A stretch of DNA of 64,000 bases from Diogma glabrata (Eukaryota > Arthropoda > Insecta > Diptera > Cylindrotomidae). The notes below the pieces were generated by a model. That model saw only the letters and a program-made list of their open reading frames with translations, did not search any database and was not told where the DNA came from. Shown piece after piece: positions 11,996-25,051 of the stretch. Location of the stretch: assembly GCA_963693315.1 (NCBI GenBank), contig OY856187.1:391989269-392053268 (forward strand). The letters are read 5' to 3'. A program made the translations under genes and the position numbers. Each line of letters opens with the position of its first letter. The first letter of the stretch is position 1.

Positions 11996-14802
11996 CTCTA
12001 ACGGCAGATATACAAAAGATGTATTTGCAAGTGAGAATTCATGAGAATGATCAAAGATATCAACGACTTTTATGGCGTGAAGATCCAAAAGATGAATTAC
12101 AGCATTATCAACTCACAACGGTCACATTTGGACTAGCAAGCTCATCATTTTTAGCAACAAGAACGTTAGTCGAAATTGCAAATGACTATAAAAATGATCA
12201 AACAATTGCAGCTGAAATCAAAGAATCATTTTATGTGGATGATTATATTTCTGGTGCTGAAAATGAAGTGTGTGCTCTAGAAATCAAGAACAAACTAATA
12301 AATATTTTGGGAAAATACGGGTTTCCATTGCACAAATGGAAATCCAACAGCAAAAGTGTGTGCCAAAAGGAAACAGGAAGTCCACACTCGTTTGACAGTT
12401 CAACCACAAAGGTTTTGGGTCTTGAGTGGTGTCCTAATACCGATTATTTCGCATTCAATGTCAACCTACAAAACTCTGACAAAATTACTAAGAGAACACT
12501 ACTGTCAGAGTCAGCTCAAGTGTACGACCCATTGGGATGGTTATCACCTACGATAGTATTATTCAAAATCATTTATCAGCGATTGTGGTTGATTAAAGTA
12601 GACTGGGATGACGACTTACCAACTGAGATAGCAGGTGATTATAAAATAATCCGTCAAGAGCTTTCATTATTCCAGCAATTACAATTTCCTCGGCACCTGA
12701 AACTTAATTCAACTTCACAATTGCATGGATTTAGCGACGCGAGTGAAAGAGCATATGGCGCGGTGATCTATGCTCGAACTGTTGTTGATGATAACATTTT
12801 TACAATTTTAGTGACGTCCAAATCCAAGGTGGCTCCAACCAAACCTACATCAATTGCTAGACTGGAATTATGTGCAGCGCAAATGTTAGCCAAATTGATG
12901 AGTGTCACAAAAAGCACTTTGCGAATTCAATCAGATCCAGCGTTGTGGACAGATTCAAAAGTGGTATTGGCTTGGCTCTCTGAACATCCTTCCCATTGGA
13001 AGCAGTTTGTAGCCAACAGATGTGTTCAAATTCAGGACGAATTTCCAAGAAAATTTTGGAGCTATGTTAATACGAAAGATAATCCTGCAGATTATGTTTC
13101 AAGGGGCGTCAAACCATCAACGCTGATCCACCTTAATCAATGGTGGCATGGTCCATCTTGGCTAAACGAACGTAAAATCACCGAATGTAAATTTGAACCA
13201 CCATCTGAGCAGGGTCTAGAAAGAGAAAGAAAAATTAATAAACTACATGTTTTGGTTGCACAGGAAAAATCTGAAACTATCATCGATCAATTATTCAAGA
13301 AAATTTCAACATTTGAGAAAATCAGGCGTACATTAGCTTTTGTGTTGCTATTTATCGATTTAAAAACAAAAAGGATTCCAATATCAATTAACATGGTTAA
13401 ATATCTTGATGAAGCAACAAGGCGGGGCATAAAGTGGGCCCAAACCGATAAATTTGAACAAGAAATCATTCAGTTGCGATCTAAAGGTAATGTGGATAAT
13501 AAAAGTTCTATTAAATTATTATTTCCATTTATAGATGAGAATGGCATAATCAGAGTTGGGGGACGGTTACAAAATGCAAACATATCGTTTCATGAAAAAC
13601 ATCCGGTTATAATTCCCAAAGACCATGAGCTAGGACGAACATTAATAAGGCTCTTTCATGAAAAGAACTTTCATTGTGGACCATCTCTTACGCACCAAAT
13701 TATGCAACAACAATTTTGGTTGGTACATTCACGATCAACAATCAGAAAACAGCTGCGAAATTGCGTTATATGTTATAAGCACAAGTCAATTCTAATGCAA
13801 CAGGTTATGGGACAACTACCGTCTGAGAGAGTTAATTTAACACGAGCATTCCATCACAGTCCAATCGAAATGGCCTCCAAAACTGGAAGAGGTTCAAAAA
13901 TCATCAAGGGATTTATAGCCATATTTGTATGCATGGCTACCAAAGCTCTTCATATCGAAGTAGTGAGTGAGCTGTCAACGTCTGCATTTTTGGCTGCTCT
14001 GACCAGATTCGTTTCACGACGAGGCGTTCCGTTTATCATGTACAGTGACAATGCAAAAAATTTTATTGGTGCGAAAAATCGATTGAATGAAGTATATAAG
14101 TTGATAAACCAAACCGAATTTAACTCACAAGTATTTGCAAACCTCAATGAACAAGGTATTCAATGGAAATTCATCACACCACTTGCTCCCCATGAAGGTG
14201 GCCTTTGGGAAGCGGCCGTGAAGCAGGTCAAATCGCTTTTACTAAAAACAACACATGGCCATCATTTCACTATGGAAGAATTGACAACGATGCTCTGCAA
14301 AATAGAAGCGATTCTTAATTCACGACCTTTATGCATAAAATACAACGGAGATGTTGAACATGACGTACTTACCCCAAATCACTTCATCAACGGCACATCG
14401 TCTGATCTTATTCCGGAAGAGGAGTTGGTTAAAATTTCAATTAATCGTCTTGATAGATGGCAATTAATTCAGAAACAGACGCAGTATTTTTGGCAACGAT
14501 ATCATAGAGAATATATTCATACTCTACAGCAACGAACAAAATGGTTTGAATTATCCTCAAACATTAAAGTCGGCGAAATTGTTCTACTCCAAGATGAACA
14601 ATTACCAAGTTACAAGTGGCCATTGGGAAAAGTTATTGAGGTTTATCCAGGGTCTGATGGTGTTATTCGTCAAGTATTAGTTAAAACATCATCATCAACT
14701 CTCAAACGATCCATCCGGAAGTTATGCAAAGTTCCAATTGAGTTAACAACTGTTGTTGTTAACGGGGGGGAAGGTGTTGAAGCAGCTGTTAATCCACAAT
14801 AG
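11956..14802 (+). pseudogene. BEL/Pao Pol: RT, RNase H, integrase, DUF5641-like tail
   Basis: A 948-codon open frame. Reverse transcriptase lies at about residues 1-230, with FYVDDYISG at 91-99. RNase H begins near 256 (HGFSDASERAYGA). The integrase zinc domain (HEKNFHCG...CVICYKHK) is near 568-610 and the integrase core near 640-760, with YSDNAKNF at about 696 and GLWEAAVKQ near 750. The C-terminal 100 residues (FWQRYHREYIHTL) match the BEL-specific tail. The segment that normally holds the first catalytic Asp (consensus near G-x-D-[FY]-A-G-P) reads HHSPIEMASK, so the Asp appears lost in a short in-frame deletion. The frame lacks the N-terminus of RT, joined by a frameshift to the upstream ORF. 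The stop TAG lies inside the right LTR. Confidence 0.9.
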
Positions 14803-14994
14803 ATACTTAGAGTACAAATTATATAGATTAATTTAACGAAATGTTTAGTGTTTATATTTATTTCTAATAGATGTCAGATTATGTTTAATATTATATTCAC
14901 CTATACCAGCTATAAAAAAATATGAAATGTCAATAAGTTTAATAGAAAATAAAATTTTGTTGCGAGCAAATCAAACCTTTTTTGTGAAGAAACA
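14775..14994 (+). repeat. Right LTR of BEL/Pao element (220 bp)
   Basis: Same length as 9003-9222, with three visible substitutions. Pol reads 28 bases into it. The purine run aacggggggg just before it (14761-14774) is a plausible polypurine tract. Confidence 0.92.
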
Positions 14995-14999
14995 ATACC
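14995..14999. repeat. 5-bp target duplication (right) of BEL/Pao element
   Basis: ATACC, matching 8998-9002. Confidence 0.8.
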
Positions 15000-16156
15000 C
15001 ACAAAAATATTACCAATTTTAACCCAAAACTTTCCAATTATATAGAAAATATGTCATTTCCGATCAATTATTTGCCCAACGTCAATCCCAAATCTAATAT
15101 AAAAACCTTATTCATTGAATCAACCGCTGAAGAACACGTTTATCAATTTCCTGTGTTTGTCAAAACTATAACTACACAAATTTTCCCTGCCAAGATAGAT
15201 AAACAAAATAGAGGAAGAGAAAAAAACAGATTAAAAAAAGAACTTATCCAAGAAATGAAAATTTATCATTTTCTTTAATGCAATACTTCTTCGAGTTGTA
15301 GTTTATTTTTATCCCTTTTAGTGTTCATAAAATTCTTTAATTAAAGAAAATAACTGTTAAATAAATAAGTTTTGTCGGAAAAACACACACAATTCCTGTT
15401 TTAATGCTAAAAAGGAATTAAAGTTTTTTTTATATTAAAAGTTCATTGAAAATAGGTCAGATGGATCTATATGTCGTTGTTCCTCGTCGTTTGTTAGATT
15501 CATTTTCTGATTTTTTTTAAGTTTGTGAAAGGAAAATGTAACACTTGAAAACGTAGCGTAGTAAAACTTAAATAAAGGAAAATGGAAAAGAAAAACTATA
15601 TCGATTTTCGATTGTGATGTCACAAAATACAGGATTACACTTGTGATTGTATTTTATTTTTAAAATTATAATGCTAAGGGGGAAGAAATGGGATGACAAA
15701 TTTTTATTGATATCTTTTGTCAAAGTGGTTTTTTAAGACATTTGTGTTAAAGAAAAAAACATAATTACAATTATAGTGTATTTCCTTTTATATGGTAAGC
15801 AAGTAATAATATATTTTTAACATTTTTATTTGCAGTGGGATGTATAGGACTGAAAAATGAATGATTATTATCATTTTGGATTGGATTTTGGTTACTAGTT
15901 TCTTTGTAATTGTAATTTATTTATCAAAAGGTCAGACCTCCAGAATTCAGATGCTTTTTTGTCTTCAGTACTATATATTACTTTCTTACTAAGAGAGCTC
16001 TACCTAAAATTGTATTAATACAATATTTCGAAGATTTGACTTCAGCATCCTATTCGTTTTCACAACTTGGCATTTCATGTTGGTTTTATTACTTATCAAT
16101 TCCAATGTGGTGTTATGAAGGTTTAAACATTGTTGCTTAAACTTTTTTATACAAAA
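15000..16156. other. AT-rich spacer
   Basis: A 75-codon frame at 15051-15278 (starting MSFPINYLPN, lysine/arginine-rich near its end) has no family I recognise, and a 62-codon minus frame at 15435-15623 is likewise unassigned. No repeat partner inside the window. Confidence 0.4.
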
Positions 16157-16375
16157 CAAGCTGGACCTGGTCACGCGTTGCTCTGGCTTTGTTTAGTTGA
16201 ATGAAGAAAACTAAGACATGAGAACGCCCACGTTTCTCGTATATTTATTTACACGATGCTTCTCGGTATACAGTATTTGTTGTTGTTCTTTGTTGGTTCA
16301 GAGGTTGTCCAGTTTTCCGCCTCTTTAGAACACGCAACGTGTAATTGTCCGTGTGAAAAGCAATCGGTTGTTCAT
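16157..16375 (-). mobile_element. 3' remnant of a Helitron
   Basis: On the minus strand a helicase C-terminal fragment (16374-16249) is followed by about 90 bp of 3' flank ending gcaacgcgtgaccaggtcca then GCTTG at 16157. A GC-rich ACGCG...GGTC stretch just before a CTAG-like end is the usual look of animal Helitron 3' termini; here the end is CTTG rather than CTRG. Everything upstream of the last helicase motif is gone, replaced by the foldback element at 16381. Confidence 0.6.
16249..16374 (-). pseudogene. Helitron Pif1-like helicase C-terminal motif
   Basis: The minus strand reads DCFSHGQLHVACSK. CF(S/T)HGQLYVA(C)SR is the conserved C-terminal motif of the SF1/Pif1-type helicase of Helitrons. 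A stop lies just upstream and another closes the frame at 16249-16251, so only the last ~40 codons remain. The usual residues after the motif are scrambled. Confidence 0.7.
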
Positions 16376-17641
16376 CTAAATCGCACACTTGTGATTACAC
16401 TGTGCGACAGCCAAAATCCGCTGAGGTTCTGACTACCGGGAAAAGTTATATCGGTAAAAAAAAAGTTAAAGGTGTCCCGGCGTTTCGCTGGGTCACGTCT
16501 AGGAATCGAGATATCTCGATTTGAAGTTAGTATCATATAGGAGTCATTCCATATGAAATCATCGAAAATAAACAAAAAACGTTGCTGCACTATTTTAGAT
16601 TTTGCTTAAACTTTGTGGAAATGTTCTTTAGGGTTCCAAAAACTAAAATCCATAGAGATTGAATTTTCGCACACGCCACTTCCGGTCCATACAAAATAAA
16701 GCAATGGAAAAGTCTTATTTTGGTGTTTTGCGGTTTTAGCTGTAAAAACTTTTCTAATATAGATATCTACTCAACCAAGGTGGAATTAGAAAGCAAAAAA
16801 ATGATAGTTTTTAAAACAAAAATAAAAATTAACATAATTCATATACTTGAAAAATAACAGGGTTTTGAAAATACGTGTATTTTATTGATTTCTTGTGATT
16901 TTCAATTGACACCAGGATCTGCACTGGTGAATTTAAAAGTCTAATCGTTCTCAGATATCAAAGTGCACATATTGTAAGATAATTAAAAATTAAAATCGAC
17001 TCGTTTGGTCTACTCTTAATGAGAACATTCTTTGCTTGAAATTTTGAAATTTTAGCATATTTAGTATATTTGCATATTTCAGGCTACAATTTGGACGTGT
17101 TTGATAAGAGACAAAAATTTGAAATTGGCAGGATACTTAGTTCTTACCTTTAACTTTTGAAAAATTTCAAGGTAAGTTTTGTTTTTTCTTCTTATCACAC
17201 ATTTACAGGCGTTTAAAGAGAAGCAAACATCATAGCCATTTGTTTGTTTTTTAATTTTATTTTTTAGTATATTTTTATACTGACCTGAGTACTTATCCAG
17301 CGACAAATTTATTGTTTAAAAATAAGTATTAATAATGTAACCACGAAGATCTCTATAACTAAAAAATTAATTTTACTGCTATAATTAGTCTTCACTAAAA
17401 CTTTCAGGCTTTTGTTTTGTCCACAACACTACAGTTTTGAATAAAAATAAAGAAAAATGGTCTCAAATTTAAAGAGTTTATTTAATTCTGGTCGATAAAA
17501 TTTTTTCATGTTGAGATAAGTGGATAAATAAATGATATTAGCAACCACGGTATTAGGTGTTATTTTATTTTTTAAATTTAAAATTTGGTCTTACAATATT
17601 CACAGTTTCAAAGTTATCAGAAGCTGAAAACTTTCGTACTC

Positions 17642-17932
17642 TTAATTGACTGCACAGGAAAGCGGAGCAAAACTGTGATAGGTCCTCGTATTTTTAATTG
17701 TATTAATATCCATAAATCTCCTTGACAAAAATGTTTCGGTAGCATCAACATCAGAATTTGATATAAAAAAAAATTCTATACCAGACATTTAATTAACACA
17801 AAAATCAAACATCGCTCTAGGTGTTAGTATATGCTGATCTGCAGTTCGTTGCAGGCTAGCTTTCCTTACAGTCCGTTTAATTGTACCTCCTGCACCATCA
17901 CAAGCACTCTTTTCATGAGAAGTGGCAATCGC
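17642..17932 (-). pseudogene. Transposon-like protein fragment (ATSHxKxxCDGxGGTxKR motif)
   Basis: The minus strand reads AIATSHEKSACDGAGGTIKR, then KASLQR, ILTPRAMFDFC, one TAA stop, then FFFISNSDVD and RTYHSFAPLS before the final stop at 17642-17644. The order TSHGK..CDG.GGT.KR, TP...LF.F, R..HsF.P is one I associate with a multi-copy, probably transposon-borne protein family in animals; I cannot name its superfamily. It lies in the spacer of the foldback element, so it may be a relic of that element's own gene. The C-terminus looks complete; the N-terminus is lost after an in-frame stop. Confidence 0.5.
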
Positions 17933-19134
17933 TTATTCAATAAAAATTTATCACCTTCACTTATTTTATCTTCACTGATTAATTTCGATGATCGTGAATA
18001 CGCCAGTTTATGTCAATTTTCTCGTAACAATAAGCCAATCGAGCACTCCATTATTTTTATTATTTTTTTCACTGAATATTTCTACAATATTCTCTAAAGA
18101 CACCCACTTTATTTTTTTCTTAAATTCGAATTATATCACCATAAAATACTAACACATCTCATAACAAAAATTTCTTGACTACACATAAACATCTATTATT
18201 GACTGACATTAAATGACGCAACAGAGCAATATATAATATAATATAAATCTTTTTATCGAATCGAAACAAATTAGCAAATTATTAGAGGATTTCTTTAAAA
18301 TAATATGAATATTCTAATTTTTAGAGTATAATGTTTGCTTCTCTTTAAACGCCTGTAAATGTGCGATAAGAAGAAAAAACAAAACTTACCTTGAAGCTTT
18401 TTAAAGTTAAAGGTAAGAACTAAGTATCCTGCCAATTTCAAATTTTTGTCTCTTATCAAACACGTCCAAATTGTAGCCTGAAATATGCAAATATGCTAAA
18501 TATGCTAAAATTTCAAAATTTCAAGCAAAGAATTTTCTCATTAAGAGTTGACCAAACGACTCGATTTTAATTTTTAATTATCTTACAATATGTGCACTTT
18601 GATATCTGAGAACGATTAGACTTTTAAATTCACCAGTGCAGATCCTGGTGTCAATTGAAAATCACAAGAAATCAATAAAATACACGTATTTTCAAAACCC
18701 TGTTATTTTTCAAGTATATGAATTATGTTAATTTTTATTTTTGTTTTAAAAACAATCATATTTCCGCTTTCTAATTCCACCTTGATTGAGTAAATATCTA
18801 TATTAGAAAAGTTTTTACAGCTAAAACCGCAAAACACCAAAATAAGACTTTTCCATTGCTTTATTTTGTGTGGACCGGAAGTGGCGTGTGCGAAAATTCA
18901 ATCCCTATGGATTTTGGTTTTTGGACCCCTAAAGAACATTTCCACAAAGTTTAAGCAAAATCTAAAATATGCTGGCTTTGCCAATTTGATGATTTCATAT
19001 GGAATGACTCAAAGGAGAAATTGTCACGTATGGGATTCTTTTTTTGACATAACTCGAGAACGACTAGTCCGATTTTGCTAAAACAAATTTAGAAATTAAG
19101 AATTACAATTCCTTTAATCTACTGATGTACTATA

Positions 19135-19640
19135 CTGAAAAAGCAACGAAAAAACAAAAAAATAAAAATTAAATAAATAAAAATACAAAAAAATAAAATA
19201 AATAAATGAATAAAATAAAAATAATAAAGTAAAATAAAATAAAATTAAAAATAATAAAATAAAAATATAATAAAAAGATAAAAAAATAAAAAAAAAAAAT
19301 TTAATATATATAAAATAAATAGTAAATAAATAATAAATAAATAACGTATAAATAATAAAAAAATAATAAAAAATAATAAATAAATAATAAATAAACAATA
19401 AAAAATAATAATAAATAATAATAATAATAATAAATAATAATTATAATAATAAACAAGAATAATAATAATAATAATAAATAATAATAATAATATAATAAAA
19501 TATAATAGAAGTATAAAAATATAAAATAAAATTATACTTAAAATAATAAAATAAAATAATAAAATAAATAAAATATAAAAAAAATAAAAAATAGAAAATA
19601 ATAAATAAATAAGTAAAAAAAAAATAAAATTAATACACAA
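19135..19640 (+). repeat. A-rich, strand-biased low-complexity tract
   Basis: About 500 bp made almost only of A and T, with A far in excess on the plus strand, built from irregular aataaat, aataata and aaaat words. It forms the loop between the inverted arms at 19009-19131 and 19975-20095. Long minus-strand open frames of Leu/Ile/Tyr/Phe are artefacts of composition. Confidence 0.85.
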
Positions 19641-20240
19641 AGACACATTGACACATGTCCAAATACATTTAAAATAATAAATTTTGGAGTTTATTCCAGT
19701 AAAAATATTAAAAAAAAATGTCTATGAAAAATCAATATTCTTGTCAAAATGAGATACCTTTACTTAATTGTGAATAAAAGCGAAATGCGTTCATCGATTT
19801 TCATGATCTATATCTCGTTTTGTGCACAGATTATGTGACTTTACGTCAAAGTAATAAGACTTGATACTTTTTTCCGTTATGAATTTTTTATGATTTTTTA
19901 AAATACAATTTTTTTATTTTTTAGGCAAAAAATTATTTTTTTTCTTCATAGATTAATTTATAACTGCAAAACTGTTGATTGTGTAAGGAAATAGTATATC
20001 AGTAGATTAAAGGAATTGTAATTCTTAGTTCTAAATTTGTTTTAGTAAAATCGGACTAATCGTTCTCGAGTTATGTCCCCAAAACTTGACTATTTCCCCT
20101 ATATGATACATACTAACTTCAAATCGATATATCTCGATTCCTAGGCGTGACTCAGTGAAACGCCGGGATACGTATAACTTGTTTTTTACCGATATAACTT
20201 TTCCTGGTAGTCAGAACCCCAGGGGATCACTGACCCCAAC

Positions 20241-22261
20241 CATTAGTCGCAAGGCTTTGAACTTTGTTGGTGTTGCGATTGCAAACGCCAATCAAATTGA
20301 AAATTGTGATCTTTTAAATTTAATATGCTAATCCGCCGTAATGTTTTTATATTAAAGCTAATCATCAGTATTGTATTTATATTAACGACGTTATTCTACA
20401 TTGAACGAAACAGCAGCAGCAGATCGATTCGGCGGAGGCATTCACAATTGATGGAGAAGTAAGTTCACGGTTATTAAGCACAGATGTTCAATCATTATTG
20501 CATATTCGACAGGAAATATCTTTAACCTTGTGCGATTTATATTTTTTCTCATAACGTTGTTGTAGATGAAGGAGAGTAAGCGTCAGTATGATTTCAAACA
20601 AAGCCCGAACTTGGTTTGGAGGTAACCTAGTGCACGTGCCATTAATGCATACATCGCAGTGTCGGTGGTTCTAAATTAAATTCAGAATTTACATTCACTG
20701 CAGAAATAGGCATGTATAACGCCGTAGACAATTATCAACTGCTGGAAAGCAAATTTACCAATAACATGCGAAAGAGGAGCATTCATCTTGTTTGTGATGG
20801 GGTACAGTCTGCCTATCTTATTTTTTTTAATATGGCAGATAGTTCGTCGACTCACTTTTCTTTTTTACCTCGTATAAATCATTTTTTATACGGATTCCAT
20901 GATGAGTAGGTAGGTAATTCCAAATACAGTTTTGCAGACGTTATTTTGACATATGAAAGCGGTTACAATTGTAGGCATTAGATTCAAAGAGATGTACTGC
21001 TAAAAAAACAACAGGTGGACTTCCTTCATGTTAAGAACAGTAAAGAACTCGCAACACAGCTTCATTGCTGTTTATGTATTGTAGCACGCTAAAACTGAAA
21101 TTAACATACTTACTAACTTACACATTTGACTGATTTAACGGAGATTCAGTATTTTACGTTTTTGTGTGCACTATATTTTCTTGATAGCAAAGGATGAATA
21201 TGGAACAAACATCGGTTGTTGTTTATTTCTATGTTCCCGTTTCGTATTTCTATGGTTGTTAATTAACCCCCATCTGCTGCCGATCTTCTTTTGTATAAAA
21301 GAAATTCAGTTACAGTTACAGGAAACGATGAATATCCTGTATCTGATTGAATACTGGAGAATATCACTTTGAGCATTTTCGTTCTATTATGCATTATGAA
21401 TTTCGATTCAGTATTTTGCAAAGTTCATGTTACAAAGTTTTCGTCACAACTTCCTACAAATACTTATCAAAGTTAGCATCGGATATTTGCAGTGTGCATC
21501 ACCGCATGAACTCGAAATCGAAACCCGGGTTCCATTTATGTCAAAGTGTTTTTAAACAAAGCCATTACAAACCGTTAACACACTGGTTATAAATTAATCT
21601 GGTAGCCAACCAATATGGTTGATAAATTGGATAAAACAATATATTAGTAATCACCAATACATAGCTATTTGATTAAATTAAGTTTTCAAGTGAAACTCGA
21701 TCATTAAAAATAGTGACTTGAGATTAATACGTGTTATGGACACTTGTGCTTGTTGACAGTGTGTTACATGCATATATAGAAGACATATGGCTAAAAAAAC
21801 TATATAAAAACCTTCCTGTATTCAAATGCAACATTATGTCCAAATTTCAAAGGAATCGATCCACTATACTTTCTAGGATTACCTATTTTGAACAAACGAA
21901 CATTTTCATTTTTATATATATAGAATAGAATAAGATAAAACATTTCGATTCGAAACATTCGATTTCATGAACATTCGATTTCATTACAACCTACATCAAC
22001 AGACGCGATGTTTAATTGCAATAATTATTAAAATTATTGTTTGTGTTTTTTCTGTTCTTTTTTTTTTAGTGTTTAGATGTTAATTATAATAAATTATAAA
22101 TTAACGTTTCTGAATATCCGAAGCTACAATGCTAGCTATAATAAGGATTATAGGTTTATGTTTCAATAAATTAAGTTTCTTTAAGAATTTTATTAATTAT
22201 AACTCTAAAATTTTGATTTAAAGATTAAAGCTATCGGGGAAAACCCACGAAGGTAAGGCAT
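20241..22261. other. Unassigned AT-rich stretch
   Basis: Several short frames occur (20712-20909, 21166-21372, 21347-21592, 21731-21928, all plus). None has a recognisable domain. GC content is somewhat higher near 20390-20700 (cagcagcagcagatcgattc near 20410), which could be relict unique sequence. Confidence 0.35.
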
Positions 22262-22487
22262 TTTAGAGGTGAGAATCTGTTGAAAAAATCACGTTGAAAG
22301 GCGACCGTTCCATACTTTTAATTTGAACCGTAAAAGGACCTGGATGAGCAACAACACCTTCTCTGGTGTAACGCAATAGGCTTGCTAGTTCAGGTAAAAT
22401 GGATTTTATCTCTTCGGAAGTTCGTTCATCCATAATGTATTTGTCGAAAATAGTCAGATCGGTAACATCTCGTCTGTGCTGCAAAGA
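22262..22487 (-). CDS. Possible terminal exon of an unrecognised gene
   Basis: The minus strand has a good acceptor (TTCTTTGCAG, ending at 22488) followed by an open frame of about 74 codons starting HRRDVTDLTIFDKYIMDE and ending STDSHL and a stop. The composition is balanced and charged, with HPGPFTVQIKS in the middle, and looks more like real protein than AT-driven noise. I do not recognise it. No upstream exon is evident on the minus strand in the next kilobase, so it may be a stranded exon or part of an unseen mobile element. Confidence 0.3.
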
Positions 22488-23565
<1,078 letters not shown>

Positions 23566-23875
23566 TATTATATAGATTTTATACGTCTTAAACCCGACAA
23601 GGTAGGAATTTTTATTGAAAGAGATAATTAATTTCCTTAACCTCACTGTTTGTGATTTTCGAAAGTTAGTAGGTATATTCCATACTATCCTAAGTCACGT
23701 GTGCAGTTATTATTGAATGTTGCCAATCAATATGAAATCAATTTTACGACATAAATGTCAAGTAAATTAGTGAATCGTATGAATTTTTCAATTCGAAATC
23801 GGTTTTTGGGTTTATCTGAATAAACCTTATAGTTATTTGTTAATAAAAACAACTTTTATCTCTGAACGTGTTTCG

Positions 23876-23951
23876 GTTGGGATTCGAACTTAGAACCTCA
23901 TCAGTACCAACCAAGTTTGAATCTTTTGGTAGACACGCTGTCAACTGCCCC
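23876..23951 (-). repeat. tRNA-like block, copy 1
   Basis: The same sequence as 24632-24707 on the opposite strand. It begins GGGGCAGTTGACAGCGTGTC, close to the D-arm/A-box of a tRNA, and carries AGTTCGAATCC, a near-perfect B box, about 50 bp later. The stems do not pair well, so it is not called as a functional tRNA. Confidence 0.5.
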
Positions 23952-24631
23952 TTGGCGTCGACATTAGAAACATTTTTAATTACGATGTTGTAATTTCTTT
24001 TTTCTTAGTGAAAAACTTTTTTGTCATACTTCACTGGCTACAGAGTTACTATTTTTATTATATAGATTTTATACGTCTTAAACCCGACAAGGTAGGAATT
24101 TTTATTGAAAGAGATAATTAATTTCCTTAACCTCACTGTTTGTGATTTTCGAAAGTTAGTAGGTATATTCCATACTATCCTAAGTCACGTGTGCAGTTAT
24201 TATTGAATGTTGCCAACCGAAACACGTTCAGAGATAAAAGTTGTTTTTATTAACAAATAACTATAAGGTTTATTCAGATAAACCCAAAAACCGATTTCGA
24301 ATTGAAAAATTCATACGATTCACTAATTTACTTGACATTTATGTCGTAAAATTGATTTCATATTGATTGGCAACATTCAATAATAACTGCACACGTGACT
24401 TAGGATAGTATGGAATATACCTACTAACTTTCGAAAATCACAAACAGTGAGGTTAAGGAAATTAATTATCTCTTTCAATAAAAATTCCTACCTTGTCGGG
24501 TTTAAGACGTATAAAATCTATATAATAAAAATACTAACTCTGTAGCCAGTGAAGTATGACAAAAAAGTTTTTCACTAAGAAAAAAGAAATTACAACATCG
24601 TAATTAAAAATGTTTCTAATGTCGACGCCAA

Positions 24632-24707
24632 GGGGCAGTTGACAGCGTGTCTACCAAAAGATTCAAACTTGGTTGGTACTGATGAGGTTCTAAGTTCGAA
24701 TCCCAAC
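24632..24707 (+). repeat. tRNA-like block, copy 2 (possible SINE head)
   Basis: 76 bp, the length of a tRNA. CAGTTGACAGCGTGTC near the start resembles a tRNA D-arm, and AGTTCGAATCC (24693-24703) matches the internal Pol III B box at 10 of 11 positions. The acceptor and T stems are imperfect. A tRNA-derived SINE head inside the larger repeat is the likeliest reading. Confidence 0.5.
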
Positions 24708-24965
24708 CGAAACACGTTCAGAGATAAAAGTTGTTTTTATTAACAAATAACTATAAGGTTTATTCAGATAAACCCAAAAACCGATTTCGAATTGAAAAAT
24801 TCATACGATTCACTAATTTACTTGACATTTATGTCGTAAAATTGATTTCATATTGATTGGCAACATTCAATAATAACTGCACACGTGACTTAGGATAGTA
24901 TGGAATATACCTACTAACTTTCGAAAATCACAAACAGTGAGGTTAAGGAAATTAATTATCTCTTT

Positions 24966-24968
<3 letters not shown>

Positions 24969-25047
<79 letters not shown>
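24969..25047. repeat. (TA)n microsatellite
   Basis: About 39 TA repeats joining the palindromic array to the palindromic MITE at 25048. Confidence 0.95.

Positions 25048-25051
<4 letters not shown>

Larger units (their letters stand above)
9003..14994 (+). mobile_element. Complete BEL/Pao LTR retrotransposon
   Basis: Two 220-bp LTRs, a 5-bp duplication (ATACC) and an internal region with Gag, retropepsin, reverse transcriptase, RNase H, integrase and the extra C-terminal integrase domain typical of BEL/Pao. The YVDD reverse transcriptase box and the DUF1758-like protease support BEL/Pao over Ty3/gypsy. The reading frame has a frameshift near 10300, a stop at 10736-10738 and a frameshift near 11980. 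The near-identical LTRs say it inserted recently. Confidence 0.93.
16381..20240. mobile_element. Complex foldback element (nested inverted repeats)
   Basis: The left arm (16421-17230) is the inverted copy of two right-arm blocks, 18335-19005 and 20090-20222. Outer ends read ctgaggttctgactacc on the left and ggtagtcagaaccccag on the right. The right arm is split at about 19005-20095 by a second hairpin whose own arms are 19009-19131 and 19975-20095 and whose loop is an A-rich low-complexity tract (19135-19640). A short palindrome, tcgcacac...gtgcga, sits at 16381-16408. The central spacer (17236-18330) carries a coding remnant. Target duplications were not found. Confidence 0.8.

Noticed and set aside
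19114..19646. Long Leu/Ile/Tyr/Phe minus-strand frames that look like membrane proteins
   Set aside because: They come from an A-rich low-complexity tract lacking G and C; no start context or conserved motif.
24632..24707. Functional tRNA gene
   Set aside because: A- and B-box-like words are present but acceptor and T stems do not pair well; part of a repeat.
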